64,000 bases of DNA from an uncultured Lachnospiraceae bacterium (lineage in GTDB: Bacteria; Bacillota; Clostridia; Lachnospirales; Lachnospiraceae), in NCBI GenBank assembly GCA_910577115.1, contig CAJTMC010000008.1:1-64000 (forward strand), written 5' to 3'. A program made the position numbers and the translations under genes. A model generated the notes under the pieces. It saw nothing but the letters and a program-made list of their open reading frames with translations. It was not told the origin of the DNA and ran no database searches. This document shows, piece after piece, positions 19,366 to 28,127 of the stretch; the stretch's first letter is position 1, and the number at the start of each line of letters is the position of its first letter.

Positions 19366-20487
19366 TTAGTAAACCTCAAACGTTGGTTGCCATATACCAT
19401 TTTCTTTTACAAACAAATCTTTATTTGCCCATTTATCAATAACATTATCAAATTCTTCTCTTGTCATCTTATAGTAATCCAAATAGTAATCTATATACTG
19501 CTCCGGATATTCACCATCATATTTCTTAACAAGGTTTAAGGCTTGTTTTCTGCTTAATGCACCTCTCCTAATGTCTGTTCCTGCTATACTTGTAGTTCGC
19601 CCAAAACCAAATTTTAAATACATCAAGTAAAAATATAGCCAAATAATATAAGTATCCGTTGCAGAAAAATTTTCATATGTCCCAGAACTGCGTTCTTCGT
19701 TCTCTAATAGTCCTAATTTTTCTTTAGCCAATATATAGTGTTTATAGTTATTAAAATCTTCAAAATATGACCAATGAGATATTTCAGGTTTCAATGCAAT
19801 CAAATCGTTTCTACTTGGATATGTATACCAATATAAGTCCTTCTCTGTAAAATTATCCAAATATTTAGATGGATCTACACCGCTTAAATATAAATTAATG
19901 CTATCTTCCATATCATAAGTATGTTTATCTTTTAATTTGGTTGTTCCTCCATACTCTGTTTCTCCTTCCTCCGCAAACATCACAAATGGGATATCATATT
20001 GAACAGCGCACCTAAAAATAACTGTTTGTACAGCAATCATATGCGCATGCATTGGTATACCCTTATTAATAAAGTTCTCCTTATCAATAAATCTCCCAAC
20101 CTCTCTATTAGGAGTTATCATTAAATGATCAAATCCTCTATCCAAAAAATTGCTTATATTTTTTACTCCAACCGGATTTTCCATTGGTGGTCGAACAGTC
20201 ACAACAAGTGGAGTCATTCCTAATTTATTTTTTAATGTCCATGCAATATATCCACCATCTTTTCCTCCAGAATAAGGAACAATAACATCAAAATTATTTT
20301 TATTTCTAGCTCTATATTTATCACATATTTTTTCTAGTTCATTCCATCTTTCATCCCAATTTATGTGTTTCTTTTCTTCTGCCCATAAACACGCGTTGCA
20401 TATACCGTCTTCATTAAATATAAGCCTAGGTCTAGTATTTGGCATTAAACATTTTTTACAATATTTCATTTTCTTTGTCTTTTCCAT
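19366..20487 (-). CDS. N-acetyl-sugar amidotransferase (WbpG/PtmG/PseA-like)
   Basis: PP-loop ATPase that converts an N-acetyl group of a sugar into an acetamidino group using ammonia from HisH2/HisF2. Cys pairs C10/C13 (CKKC) and C30/C33 (CNAC) form the family's zinc site; SGGKD at 73-77 is the PP-loop; GTDIRRG follows near the C-terminus. Length 373 is normal. A GGAGG site ten bases upstream supports the first ATG, which lies inside the end of the preceding epimerase gene. Together with legB, legI and legF it predicts an acetamidino-nonulosonate. Confidence 0.9.
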   Translation of the reverse strand: MEKTKKMKYCKKCLMPNTRPRLIFNEDGICNACLWAEEKKHINWDERWNELEKICDKYRARNKNNFDVIVPYSGGKDGGYIAWTLKNKLGMTPLVVTVRPPMENPVGVKNISNFLDRGFDHLMITPNREVGRFIDKENFINKGIPMHAHMIAVQTVIFRCAVQYDIPFVMFAEEGETEYGGTTKLKDKHTYDMEDSINLYLSGVDPSKYLDNFTEKDLYWYTYPSRNDLIALKPEISHWSYFEDFNNYKHYILAKEKLGLLENEERSSGTYENFSATDTYIIWLYFYLMYLKFGFGRTTSIAGTDIRRGALSRKQALNLVKKYDGEYPEQYIDYYLDYYKMTREEFDNVIDKWANKDLFVKENGIWQPTFEVY

Positions 20488-21328
20488 TATCTACATTCCT
20501 CCATAAACTAGTTATTTTACCTATATCCAACACAAACTGAGCTGTTGATCCCTGTTCAATTTTTATAATTTTTGTTGTTTTGTTTCCAAAAAATTTTATT
20601 AATCGTTCAGCCAATTGTAAATATGTAATATTTTTATCCCCTACATTAAAAACCCCATTTATATCAGGAGTATCAATCATTTTATCTATTATCCCACACA
20701 CTTTAGCAACATGAATAAAATTACTTGTTCTTTTCCCATCACCATAAACAATAACTTCATTATTATTCACTATACTATTCCACATAACTGGTATAATTCT
20801 ATCTTCTCTCATACCCTTTCCATATATTTGAGCCAACCTTAAATGTATTATTTGGCTTACTGATTTTAAAGCATAGTCAAATATATTTTCAGCAATGAAC
20901 TTTGATGCTCCATATAAACAGTCATTATTGCAAGACATTCGTATCTCGGATTTTTCATTATATATGCCGCTTTCATTTGGATATACAGCCATAGATGAAA
21001 AATTAATTAATATCTTAATTTCCATTTTTTTAATAAGTTCTACTATATTTCTTGTAATAGTTATATTTTCATTAAAAACATCCATCTGTTCATCAAACGT
21101 CATCCCACTGCTTACCAACTTTCCCGCTGTATGAACCAGTACATCTATTTTCATATTACTCATTTTATTGATATATTTTTTTACTGAATTTATATCACTT
21201 AAGTCCAAATAATCCGCTTTATCACTATTCACACTTCTTGAAGTCAAAAAGAGTTCGTGTTTTCTTGCTAATTTATCACTCAAATGTCTTCCCACAAATC
21301 CATTTGCTCCCGTTATGATTACATTCAT
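20456..21328 (-). CDS. NAD-dependent epimerase/dehydratase (extended SDR)
   Basis: Rossmann NAD-binding motif GANGFVG at residues 7-13, and the SDR catalytic set S112 and Y139xxxK143 (LYGASKF). Probably epimerises, reduces or dehydrates a nucleotide sugar. Its stop lies inside the start of the amidotransferase gene and its ATG is three bases from the ATP-grasp gene's stop, so the three form one translation unit. Exact substrate unknown. Confidence 0.82.
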   Translation of the reverse strand: MNVIITGANGFVGRHLSDKLARKHELFLTSRSVNSDKADYLDLSDINSVKKYINKMSNMKIDVLVHTAGKLVSSGMTFDEQMDVFNENITITRNIVELIKKMEIKILINFSSMAVYPNESGIYNEKSEIRMSCNNDCLYGASKFIAENIFDYALKSVSQIIHLRLAQIYGKGMREDRIIPVMWNSIVNNNEVIVYGDGKRTSNFIHVAKVCGIIDKMIDTPDINGVFNVGDKNITYLQLAERLIKFFGNKTTKIIKIEQGSTAQFVLDIGKITSLWRNVDNGKDKENEIL

Positions 21329-21330
21329 AA

Positions 21331-22311
21331 CTATTCCATAACCAACCTTTCCTCAAAAAATCTATATACTTTTCCCTGTTTAGGATTTAAAATCGTATCC
21401 TTCCACCCCATTATTTTGCAAATAATAAATTCAACTTCATTATAGCCAAATAATGCACGCATATATGTAGTTCCCGAAAATCTTGGATTTATCTCAAATA
21501 AATAAGGAATTCCATCTTTATCTGTCCTTAATTGTAAATTACAGCTTCCATACGGTTTTAGTGCATCTCCAATACATTTTATATACTCTTTGATTTTCGT
21601 CTCACTGTTCCCACTATACTCCGCATATATTGTATTTCCCTCTTTAAGGACTCTTTTCAAAATGATATTGTCTATACACACACCATCCCAACACAATATT
21701 CCACATGTATATTCAGTATCACATGTTCCAATAAGCTCTTGTGCTATGTAATTCTTATCTTTATATTTTTCATATAAGTTTAAATAGCTTTCAACTCCCT
21801 TGACTATTTCAACTCCCCTGCTTCTAGCACCATTTCTAGGCTTTAAAATAAATGGATAGTCTAACTTTGAGTCCTCCATTTCCTCTAATAAGTATGTTCT
21901 TGGCGCTCGTATCCCATGCTCTAGTAAAAATTCATATGTCTTATACTTATCATTTCCAATTTCAATAACCTTTTTATTTGATACAATAACTGTACATTCA
22001 TATTTTTCCTTTAGTTCGGCTTTTAAATCAGCAAAAAATGCAAGTTCAAAATCAACTCCAACAAATATAATCCGCACTTCTGATTTCATTACTATATTAA
22101 TTATTGCATTCTTCCAGTTTTCTATTTCTAACGGATTAAGTAAATCTGGTAATACGTAATTTTTATCACACCAAAAACTTCCAACAGTATTGGGGAAATA
22201 ATCACATCCAACAAGTGTAATTTTATCTCTTATTTCACTAAAATTTATTGATTTTATAATAGCTTGTCCGATCAACGACCCCGTTCCAGTTATTAGAATA
22301 TTAGACTTCAT
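21331..22311 (-). CDS. ATP-grasp ligase
   Basis: N-terminal pre-ATP-grasp domain (ILITGTGSLIGQAIIK), then ATP-grasp core: KYKTYEFLLEHGI, FILKPRNGARSRGVEIV (the phosphate-binding hinge) and YLFEINPRFSGTTYM (metal ligands Glu-x-Asn). This is the carbamoyl-phosphate-synthase-like type common in polysaccharide loci, expected to form an amide by way of an acyl-phosphate, perhaps joining an amino acid or acyl group to the sugar. Overlaps the upstream PHP gene by 11 bases. Substrates unknown. Confidence 0.82.
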   Translation of the reverse strand: MKSNILITGTGSLIGQAIIKSINFSEIRDKITLVGCDYFPNTVGSFWCDKNYVLPDLLNPLEIENWKNAIINIVMKSEVRIIFVGVDFELAFFADLKAELKEKYECTVIVSNKKVIEIGNDKYKTYEFLLEHGIRAPRTYLLEEMEDSKLDYPFILKPRNGARSRGVEIVKGVESYLNLYEKYKDKNYIAQELIGTCDTEYTCGILCWDGVCIDNIILKRVLKEGNTIYAEYSGNSETKIKEYIKCIGDALKPYGSCNLQLRTDKDGIPYLFEINPRFSGTTYMRALFGYNEVEFIICKIMGWKDTILNPKQGKVYRFFEERLVME

Positions 22312-23008
22312 TATTGAAAAAACTCCTATCTGAAATTTTGTTCACTTCGTGAGCATCAGAACCAACAGATACATAGGGATTATATTCAAACAGCATTTGT
22401 TTTAATATCTTCTCAAATACTTGATGATATTTATAATTAAACTCAAATGCTATATCATTTTTGGCACATTCATATACTATATTTTCAAAATACTCTTCCG
22501 GAAACTTTCCATATGTAGATATAGACATTCCCCCACTATGACCAATTACATTTATTTTTTTACTATTTCTTATTGCAGAAAGTGAAAAATTTAATTCCTG
22601 TTGAGCTAATTCTTCAAATGAAAACTCCTTTGGTAGTTGAAATTTTCCCATATATGAAATCCTATGAACACTCGCAACTATAATATCTGCCATATCCACA
22701 GCAACATTTGATATATCAATATTTCCATACACATCTAATATCTTTGCCTCAAAACCGCTGTATATCCTCATATGGTATTTATTTTTAACTTTATTAATTT
22801 CACTAATATAATCCCAAAAGTAATCAGACTCTTTGCGTATGTGATCTGTAATAGCTATCATATTCATTTTATTTATATTTGCCTGATCTATCATTTGAAA
22901 CAACGAATTTTTTCCATCCGTCCAATTCGTATGCATATGCATATCAATCTTAGAATTATATGAATCAAACTCCCGCATCCGTTTAAAAATCTTCTTATTG
23001 TCTTGCAT
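22301..23008 (-). CDS. PHP-domain metal-dependent phosphoesterase
   Basis: The N-terminal motif IDMHMHTNWTDG (H24, H26 from the ATG used), AITDHIRKES, the central GFEAKIL, INVIGHSGG and VGSDAHEVN give the four metal-binding motifs of the PHP superfamily (histidinol-phosphatase or PolIII-type hydrolases). Likely removes a phosphate from a small sugar or amino-acid metabolite. The ATG lies inside the last codons of the NeuC-like gene (14-base overlap). Hydrolytic activity is inferred only from the motifs. Confidence 0.8.
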   Translation of the reverse strand: MQDNKKIFKRMREFDSYNSKIDMHMHTNWTDGKNSLFQMIDQANINKMNMIAITDHIRKESDYFWDYISEINKVKNKYHMRIYSGFEAKILDVYGNIDISNVAVDMADIIVASVHRISYMGKFQLPKEFSFEELAQQELNFSLSAIRNSKKINVIGHSGGMSISTYGKFPEEYFENIVYECAKNDIAFEFNYKYHQVFEKILKQMLFEYNPYVSVGSDAHEVNKISDRSFFNNEV

Positions 23009-24164
23009 AATCAAAAAACTCTTTTCTGCATGAAATATTTTTTCTTTCCAAAAAATTACGTATTTCTCTGACAATAAAATCAGAGGTTTCAAAACCCTCA
23101 AACGGATTAACACTCATATCCAATATTCTTTTATATTCATCTGTCAATATATATTCAATTGCATTACATATATCTGTTTTCTCTGCTTTGCAATTAACTA
23201 TAGCACTGCTTTTCAGCCTTCCTTTTTGTCGCTCTCCAATATTTATAATAGGTATTTTAAATGATGGCGCTTCAACTATAATGCTTGAAGAATTTCCCAT
23301 AACGATATCCGCATAGCGCATAACATTCATATATAATTCTGTTCCTAATGAATCCACTAATATTGCTTTACCTGAATGTCGACAAACAAATTCTTGAATA
23401 GATTTATTTATAATTCCACCTTCCGGATCAGAATTTGCTTTTGTAAATATATAGTAATATTCTTCATAACATTCTAATGCTGAAAGGAGATTATCTATTT
23501 CACTTTTTGCAGTTCCATAACTACGCGTTGTTGGATGATATGTTATCAATATATATTTATTATTTATATTTATACCCAAACAACTTGATATTTCTGTTTT
23601 GGATAAGCATTTTATATTTTTTGCATTTTCAACTCCTAACGCTCCCACATTAAATACACGTTTAGGATTTTCTCCCATTTGAATAATTCTGTTTCTATAT
23701 TGTTCAGTAAATGCAAAATGTAAAATGCTCATTTTCGTTATAGCATGTCTTATTGCATCATCTACCGCATTAGGTGTTGAATCACCACCTGAAATATGTG
23801 CAATTGGAATATTCATAATAGTAGCTACACTGACAACACTAAGCATTTCATATCTATCGCCAAGTACAACAATTATATCTGGCAATAATCTATTCAACGC
23901 ATCAGATATCCCTATCATTGCTATTCCCATTGTTTTACATATTCCTACTTTTGTGTCTGTGTTCATCTGGATTTCAACCTTTTCATCTATAGTGAATCCA
24001 TCTGATTCAATTTCACGATATGTATATCCAAAACTCTCAACAAGATGTGTTCCTGTTGCTAAAATCTGTAGCGTAAATTTTTCATTCCCTTTTATTTTGT
24101 GCATTATAGGTGCCATTTGACCATACTCTGCTCGTGTAGCTGTTACAAAACATATCTTTTTCAT
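22995..24164 (-). CDS. legG: Hydrolysing UDP/GDP-GlcNAc 2-epimerase (LegG/NeuC-like)
   Basis: Releases the 6-carbon N-acyl-mannosamine-type precursor that NeuB-type synthases condense with phosphoenolpyruvate. Signatures of the family are visible: FVTATRAEYGQMAPIM at the start, VVLGDRYEMLS, IPIAHISGGDST, YHPTTRSYGT and MGNSSSIIVEAPSF. Length 389 is typical. Context with legB, the GDP-sugar type nucleotidyltransferase and legI favours LegG, acting on GDP-2,4-diacetamido-trideoxyglucose, over true NeuC. Confidence 0.88.
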   Translation of the reverse strand: MKKICFVTATRAEYGQMAPIMHKIKGNEKFTLQILATGTHLVESFGYTYREIESDGFTIDEKVEIQMNTDTKVGICKTMGIAMIGISDALNRLLPDIIVVLGDRYEMLSVVSVATIMNIPIAHISGGDSTPNAVDDAIRHAITKMSILHFAFTEQYRNRIIQMGENPKRVFNVGALGVENAKNIKCLSKTEISSCLGININNKYILITYHPTTRSYGTAKSEIDNLLSALECYEEYYYIFTKANSDPEGGIINKSIQEFVCRHSGKAILVDSLGTELYMNVMRYADIVMGNSSSIIVEAPSFKIPIINIGERQKGRLKSSAIVNCKAEKTDICNAIEYILTDEYKRILDMSVNPFEGFETSDFIVREIRNFLERKNISCRKEFFDYARQ

Positions 24165-24201
24165 GCTTTTTTATCAATAATAATTTATTAGATTAGTTAG
24201 A

Positions 24202-25503
24202 TTAGTTATATTTCCTAAATACTGGTTTTATTATTGCTCCTTCTATAAACTTACTTACATCAGAATTTAAAGCATCCCTATACACTTTTAAAGTCTTTCG
24301 AAATGCCTCCAATGTCATTTCGATCTCCTGCTCTCCATGTTCATAACATAGTGAAACACAATTCATTATAATGTTTTGTCTTGCCATCTCCTGACAAAAT
24401 AAAGTTCTAAACTCAGAAGAAATATTATTATTACCATCTTTTGTAACAATATTAAATGAACATGCTGCTCCTTCTGTACATATGTTATCTTGTATTCCTA
24501 ACTCTAAAGCAATTGAATTGATTCCATCCTTTAATTGTTTACCAGTACGCCAAAGTTTTTCTGTAACGTTGAGATCTTTATACACATTTACTGTTTCCAC
24601 AAATGCTCCAAGTCCACTCATTTCAGCGCCATGGGTTGTTGATATCAAGAACACCCGTTCTTTATTATGTTTTAATCCACCCAACTCCATAATTTCTCTT
24701 TTACCGCCTAAAGCAGCTACAGAAAAGCCATTTGCCATACCCTTTCCATATGTAACCAAATCAGGTTCAACATTATAATATTTGCTTGCCCCTAATATAT
24801 CCCATCTGAAGCCTGTAATCATCTCATCAAGAATAAATACAGATCCATTCTTATGACAAATCTCTTTTACTTTTTGTAAAAAGTTATCCTTTGGTTCTTC
24901 AAACTCTGCTGGTTCCATAATTAGTGCTGCAATTTGATTTCCATATTCAGCAAAAACTTTTTCCACTGATTCAATATCGTTATAATCAAAATCTAAAGTA
25001 AGATTGCTTATCTCTTTCGGAACTCCAGCATCCATAACAGTATCTCCTATAAACCAATCATCATATGAAAAAAATGAATGCTGCCTGCATCTAACAATAT
25101 ATTTTTTTCCTGTATATGCACGAGCTAATTTTATAGCCGCTGTTGTTACAGTTGACCCATTCTTAGCAAATTTAACCATATCCACCCACGGAATTAAATT
25201 ACAAATCATTTCAGCAGCATCAACTTCTATTTTTGATGCTTTTGTTGCTGTATTTCCGTTTAATATTTGACTAATCGCTGCCTGCGATATTCGATCATAG
25301 TTATATCCTACTGTTACTGATCTGCACGCCATACCATAGTCTAACCATTTATTACCATCTACATCCCATGCATAAGCACCTTTACAACGTTTAATAACTC
25401 TTGGTGAGTTACTTGAAAAGGTTTCATCCGACCGACTATATGTATGAGCCCCAGCTGGTATATAAAAATGGGCCTTCTCTGCATAAATTTCATTATTATT
25501 CAT
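24202..25503 (-). CDS. Class III (glutamate-1-semialdehyde aminomutase-type) aminotransferase
   Basis: Fold-type I PLP enzyme of the class III group: WDVDGNKWLDYGMA, KNGSTVTTAAIKLARA, MEPAE, ILDEMITGFRW and LVTYGKGMANG, where K254 should bind PLP. Sequence of this type is usually named HemL-like, but haem synthesis is not nearby. Its position between the NeuC-like epimerase and the GNAT acetyltransferase suggests amination of a sugar intermediate, followed by acetylation. It differs from the DegT-type LegC normally found in legionaminate loci. The biochemical step is inferred. Confidence 0.82.
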   Translation of the reverse strand: MNNNEIYAEKAHFYIPAGAHTYSRSDETFSSNSPRVIKRCKGAYAWDVDGNKWLDYGMACRSVTVGYNYDRISQAAISQILNGNTATKASKIEVDAAEMICNLIPWVDMVKFAKNGSTVTTAAIKLARAYTGKKYIVRCRQHSFFSYDDWFIGDTVMDAGVPKEISNLTLDFDYNDIESVEKVFAEYGNQIAALIMEPAEFEEPKDNFLQKVKEICHKNGSVFILDEMITGFRWDILGASKYYNVEPDLVTYGKGMANGFSVAALGGKREIMELGGLKHNKERVFLISTTHGAEMSGLGAFVETVNVYKDLNVTEKLWRTGKQLKDGINSIALELGIQDNICTEGAACSFNIVTKDGNNNISSEFRTLFCQEMARQNIIMNCVSLCYEHGEQEIEMTLEAFRKTLKVYRDALNSDVSKFIEGAIIKPVFRKYN

Positions 25504-25511
25504 AACCTATC

Positions 25512-26048
25512 CTACTCCTTATACTCAGACTTCAAGATATCATACAAAACGTGATTACATAACATTCCGCCCAAAGATACATTTTCTCTTTCAACCCCTA
25601 TTTTTTTAAACCCAATGCGTTCAAAGCATCTACACATTGCGATATTTTTTTCATAGCAACCTGCAGACATTCTCCTTAATCCTAAAACATTAAATGCATA
25701 TTCCAATCCCACTCTGCATATTTTTTCGGACAATCCTTTTCCTCTGTAATCTAAATCTCCTATTAATATACCTAAATCACCAGTTCCTATTTTCCAGTCA
25801 ATATGTCCTATTTTTAATGTTCCTATAAACTTACTTTCAAAATCAACTGCAAAAAAACTATCATTAACACTATTATTCATGTATTTCAAATATTCACTTA
25901 TTTTGCTCTTATCCATACTCAATAAATAATCGTAGCGACCAATCATCTTAATATTTTCATAATTTCTTAAAAAGCTACAATATTCATCAAAAATGTTATC
26001 CTCATCCGAAAACTCATATAAAGTTATTTCATTTTTTTTTATCTTCAT
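25512..26048 (-). CDS. GNAT N-acetyltransferase (LegH/RimJ-like)
   Basis: Acetyl-CoA-dependent N-acetyltransferase of the RimJ/RimL group: TGDLGILIGDLDYRGKGLSE contains the acetyl-CoA pyrophosphate loop (R/Q-x-x-G-x-G/A), and CFERIGFKKIGVERE is the usual C-terminal signature. Next to the aminotransferase, it likely N-acetylates the newly made amino sugar as LegH or PseH do. The coding start contains A9 (residues 3-6), a possible but unproven slippage site. Confidence 0.82.
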   Translation of the reverse strand: MKIKKNEITLYEFSDEDNIFDEYCSFLRNYENIKMIGRYDYLLSMDKSKISEYLKYMNNSVNDSFFAVDFESKFIGTLKIGHIDWKIGTGDLGILIGDLDYRGKGLSEKICRVGLEYAFNVLGLRRMSAGCYEKNIAMCRCFERIGFKKIGVERENVSLGGMLCNHVLYDILKSEYKE

Positions 26049-26064
26049 CTAAGAAAAACCTTCT

Positions 26065-27063
26065 CTATCTATCAAAACCACCATCTGAATTTTCAATATC
26101 ACATAATAGTTGTAAAACTAATAAATCTTTTTCTAAATTATTATCATATTTTGAATGGTCATTAACCCCTTCCAAAAAAGCTGTTAATTCCTCTACATAC
26201 ATATTTTCATTTATATTAACATTATAATTAGTTTGATGAACCGTAATCGGTTGCTCAATATATATCCAATTACCGTTTTGTGCATCATATAACTTTATCT
26301 TCTTTTCATCCCAGTTCCACTGCACTTGTCCCCTTTCAAGATTTATTATTAAATTTCTAATTGCATACCTTGCAACAACATCTACAACCATGCTTCCTAC
26401 AAAAGATTCATAAACCATATTACATACATATGTATCCTCAATATCACATCCTAAATCCATGGTTTTTCGAAAATATCCTTTGATTTCGGATGGAAATCCC
26501 AACATATTTACAATCCATGTAAGTTCAAATGGAACTATTTCTCTTGCTCCTCCTGTAATACGATTCCCAACATAAAAATCCGTTACTTTTTCCCAAGGAT
26601 GCCAATCTGGAAGATACTGTCCACAATGATATGAAAAATTGCATATTTTCCCATATCTTTCAGATTTAATTATGTTTTTCATTATTTTTATCATTGGATG
26701 AAAAGCCATCGTATATGACGGGGCTATAAAAACTTTTTTGTCATTATAATTGATTATATTTTTAACATCATCCAATAATACACTTGCTTCAATAAATACT
26801 GGCAAATTATGATCAATTGCTAATTTTGCACCAACAAAATGCTTATCAGGTGGTAATGATACAATAACAGCTTTTATATCCGTAAAATCTATTTTTGAAG
26901 CATCCGAGTATGTTACAACCTCATAGGTACTCTCTACTTCCTCACACCGATCTTTTCTTAGATCCAATCCTACAATTTGCTGTTTTTCCTTTCCCATTGT
27001 AAGCAAGCATCGTATCCTTCTTTTTCCCATCGAACCAAGTCCAACTACAAGAAATTTTTCCAT
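26065..27063 (-). CDS. Gfo/Idh/MocA-family oxidoreductase
   Basis: NAD(P)-dependent sugar oxidoreductase. N-terminal Rossmann motif VGLGSMGKRRIRCL, then VIVSLPPDKHFVGAKLAIDHNLPVFIEAS (EKP-like position, cut here: VIVSLPPDKHF and VFIEAS), and the C-terminal alpha/beta domain with GGAREIVPFEL. Lies between the PtmE-like nucleotidyltransferase and the GNAT gene; probably oxidises or reduces the sugar phosphate or nucleotide sugar feeding this pathway. The substrate is not evident. Confidence 0.82.
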   Translation of the reverse strand: MEKFLVVGLGSMGKRRIRCLLTMGKEKQQIVGLDLRKDRCEEVESTYEVVTYSDASKIDFTDIKAVIVSLPPDKHFVGAKLAIDHNLPVFIEASVLLDDVKNIINYNDKKVFIAPSYTMAFHPMIKIMKNIIKSERYGKICNFSYHCGQYLPDWHPWEKVTDFYVGNRITGGAREIVPFELTWIVNMLGFPSEIKGYFRKTMDLGCDIEDTYVCNMVYESFVGSMVVDVVARYAIRNLIINLERGQVQWNWDEKKIKLYDAQNGNWIYIEQPITVHQTNYNVNINENMYVEELTAFLEGVNDHSKYDNNLEKDLLVLQLLCDIENSDGGFDR

Positions 27064-27080
27064 TACACTCTACCCCTTTA

Positions 27081-28118
27081 TCAATATTCTAATTTTTGTT
27101 TTACAGATTTGAGTTTTTCCATTTCTCCTATATCAGACCACTTATCATCTTGTATAATATATACCCCAACTCTTTCATTATGGCTGATATAACTTTTTAT
27201 TATCTCAGGAAAATCTATTGCCTCATTATAATTCAATTCCTCAATCACCCGCGGTTCGACAATATAACAACCTGTATTTGTCAAAAAATTTATTTCTGGC
27301 TTTTCTAACATTGTTTCAATTTTATCATCACTATTTATAGTAATAACACCATACGGTATTACATAATTTTTTTTCGCACACACTATCGTTATTACATTTT
27401 TTTGCTCTTTGTGTTTCTCATATACATCAACCATATTTTCATCAATCATAATATCGCAATTTGATAAAATAAAGGTTTTATCTATTTTACCTTGTAATAA
27501 ACTAATTCCTCCACCTGTTCCCAAGCGTTTGTCCTCAAAAACATAATTGAGATGATAGCTTTTTTCTATATCATCAAAATATGCTTTAATCATATTACGT
27601 TTATAGTTGACTATTATGTTAAAGTTATTACAACCATATTTAAAAAATCGTCTTATGATATGTTCAATAATAGGCATTCCGTTTATAGGGATAAGTGGTT
27701 TGGGCAACACCTCTGTATATGGCTGTAATCTAGTGCCGCTCCCTCCTGCCATAATGACTACTGGAACATCGCAATCGAATTTCTGTATCTCCTCATAATC
27801 AGGCTTAGCAAAAATAATTTCTATAACTTCTTTATTCTTGTCAACAATCGGCACAGCATCAATCTGCTCTTTTTCAATTAAACTTTCTGCACGCATCACT
27901 TGTTCTTTGAACAAATATATTGGACAGTAATTAGCTATCTTTTTAATTTTCTCATCCAATTCTTTGCCTTTTAATATACCTCTTCTAATATCTCCATCCG
28001 TTAAAGAAGCTACTAACTTATTATCTTTTAATACAAAAAGTATTCTTTTCCCTGACTTATTCAATTGTTCCATCGCTTCAAAAATACTGCATTCCTCATC
28101 AATCAATATACTGATCAT
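27081..28118 (-). CDS. CBS-domain nucleotidyltransferase (PtmE-like)
   Basis: Residues 1-115 form a CBS pair (regulatory adenosyl-binding module). The rest is a sugar-1-phosphate nucleotidyltransferase: GGSGTRL at 125-131 and PKPL with K140, then SNCDIMIDE. The same fusion occurs in Campylobacter PtmE, which makes GDP-glucosamine for the legionaminic acid route; that role is the best guess here. Translated from ATG ten bases after the legI stop. Confidence 0.84.
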   Translation of the reverse strand: MISILIDEECSIFEAMEQLNKSGKRILFVLKDNKLVASLTDGDIRRGILKGKELDEKIKKIANYCPIYLFKEQVMRAESLIEKEQIDAVPIVDKNKEVIEIIFAKPDYEEIQKFDCDVPVVIMAGGSGTRLQPYTEVLPKPLIPINGMPIIEHIIRRFFKYGCNNFNIIVNYKRNMIKAYFDDIEKSYHLNYVFEDKRLGTGGGISLLQGKIDKTFILSNCDIMIDENMVDVYEKHKEQKNVITIVCAKKNYVIPYGVITINSDDKIETMLEKPEINFLTNTGCYIVEPRVIEELNYNEAIDFPEIIKSYISHNERVGVYIIQDDKWSDIGEMEKLKSVKQKLEY

Positions 28119-28127
28119 ATGTTCACC

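Noticed and set aside
24202..25503. hemL (glutamate-1-semialdehyde aminomutase) for haem synthesis
   Set aside because: Sequence type fits, but the gene is inside a sugar operon with acetyltransferase and NeuC-like genes and no haem genes, so a sugar aminotransferase is more likely.
26032..26040. A9 run at the start of the GNAT gene as a phase-variation tract
   Set aside because: A/T runs of this length are frequent in this AT-rich island and the frame is intact; not distinctive enough.
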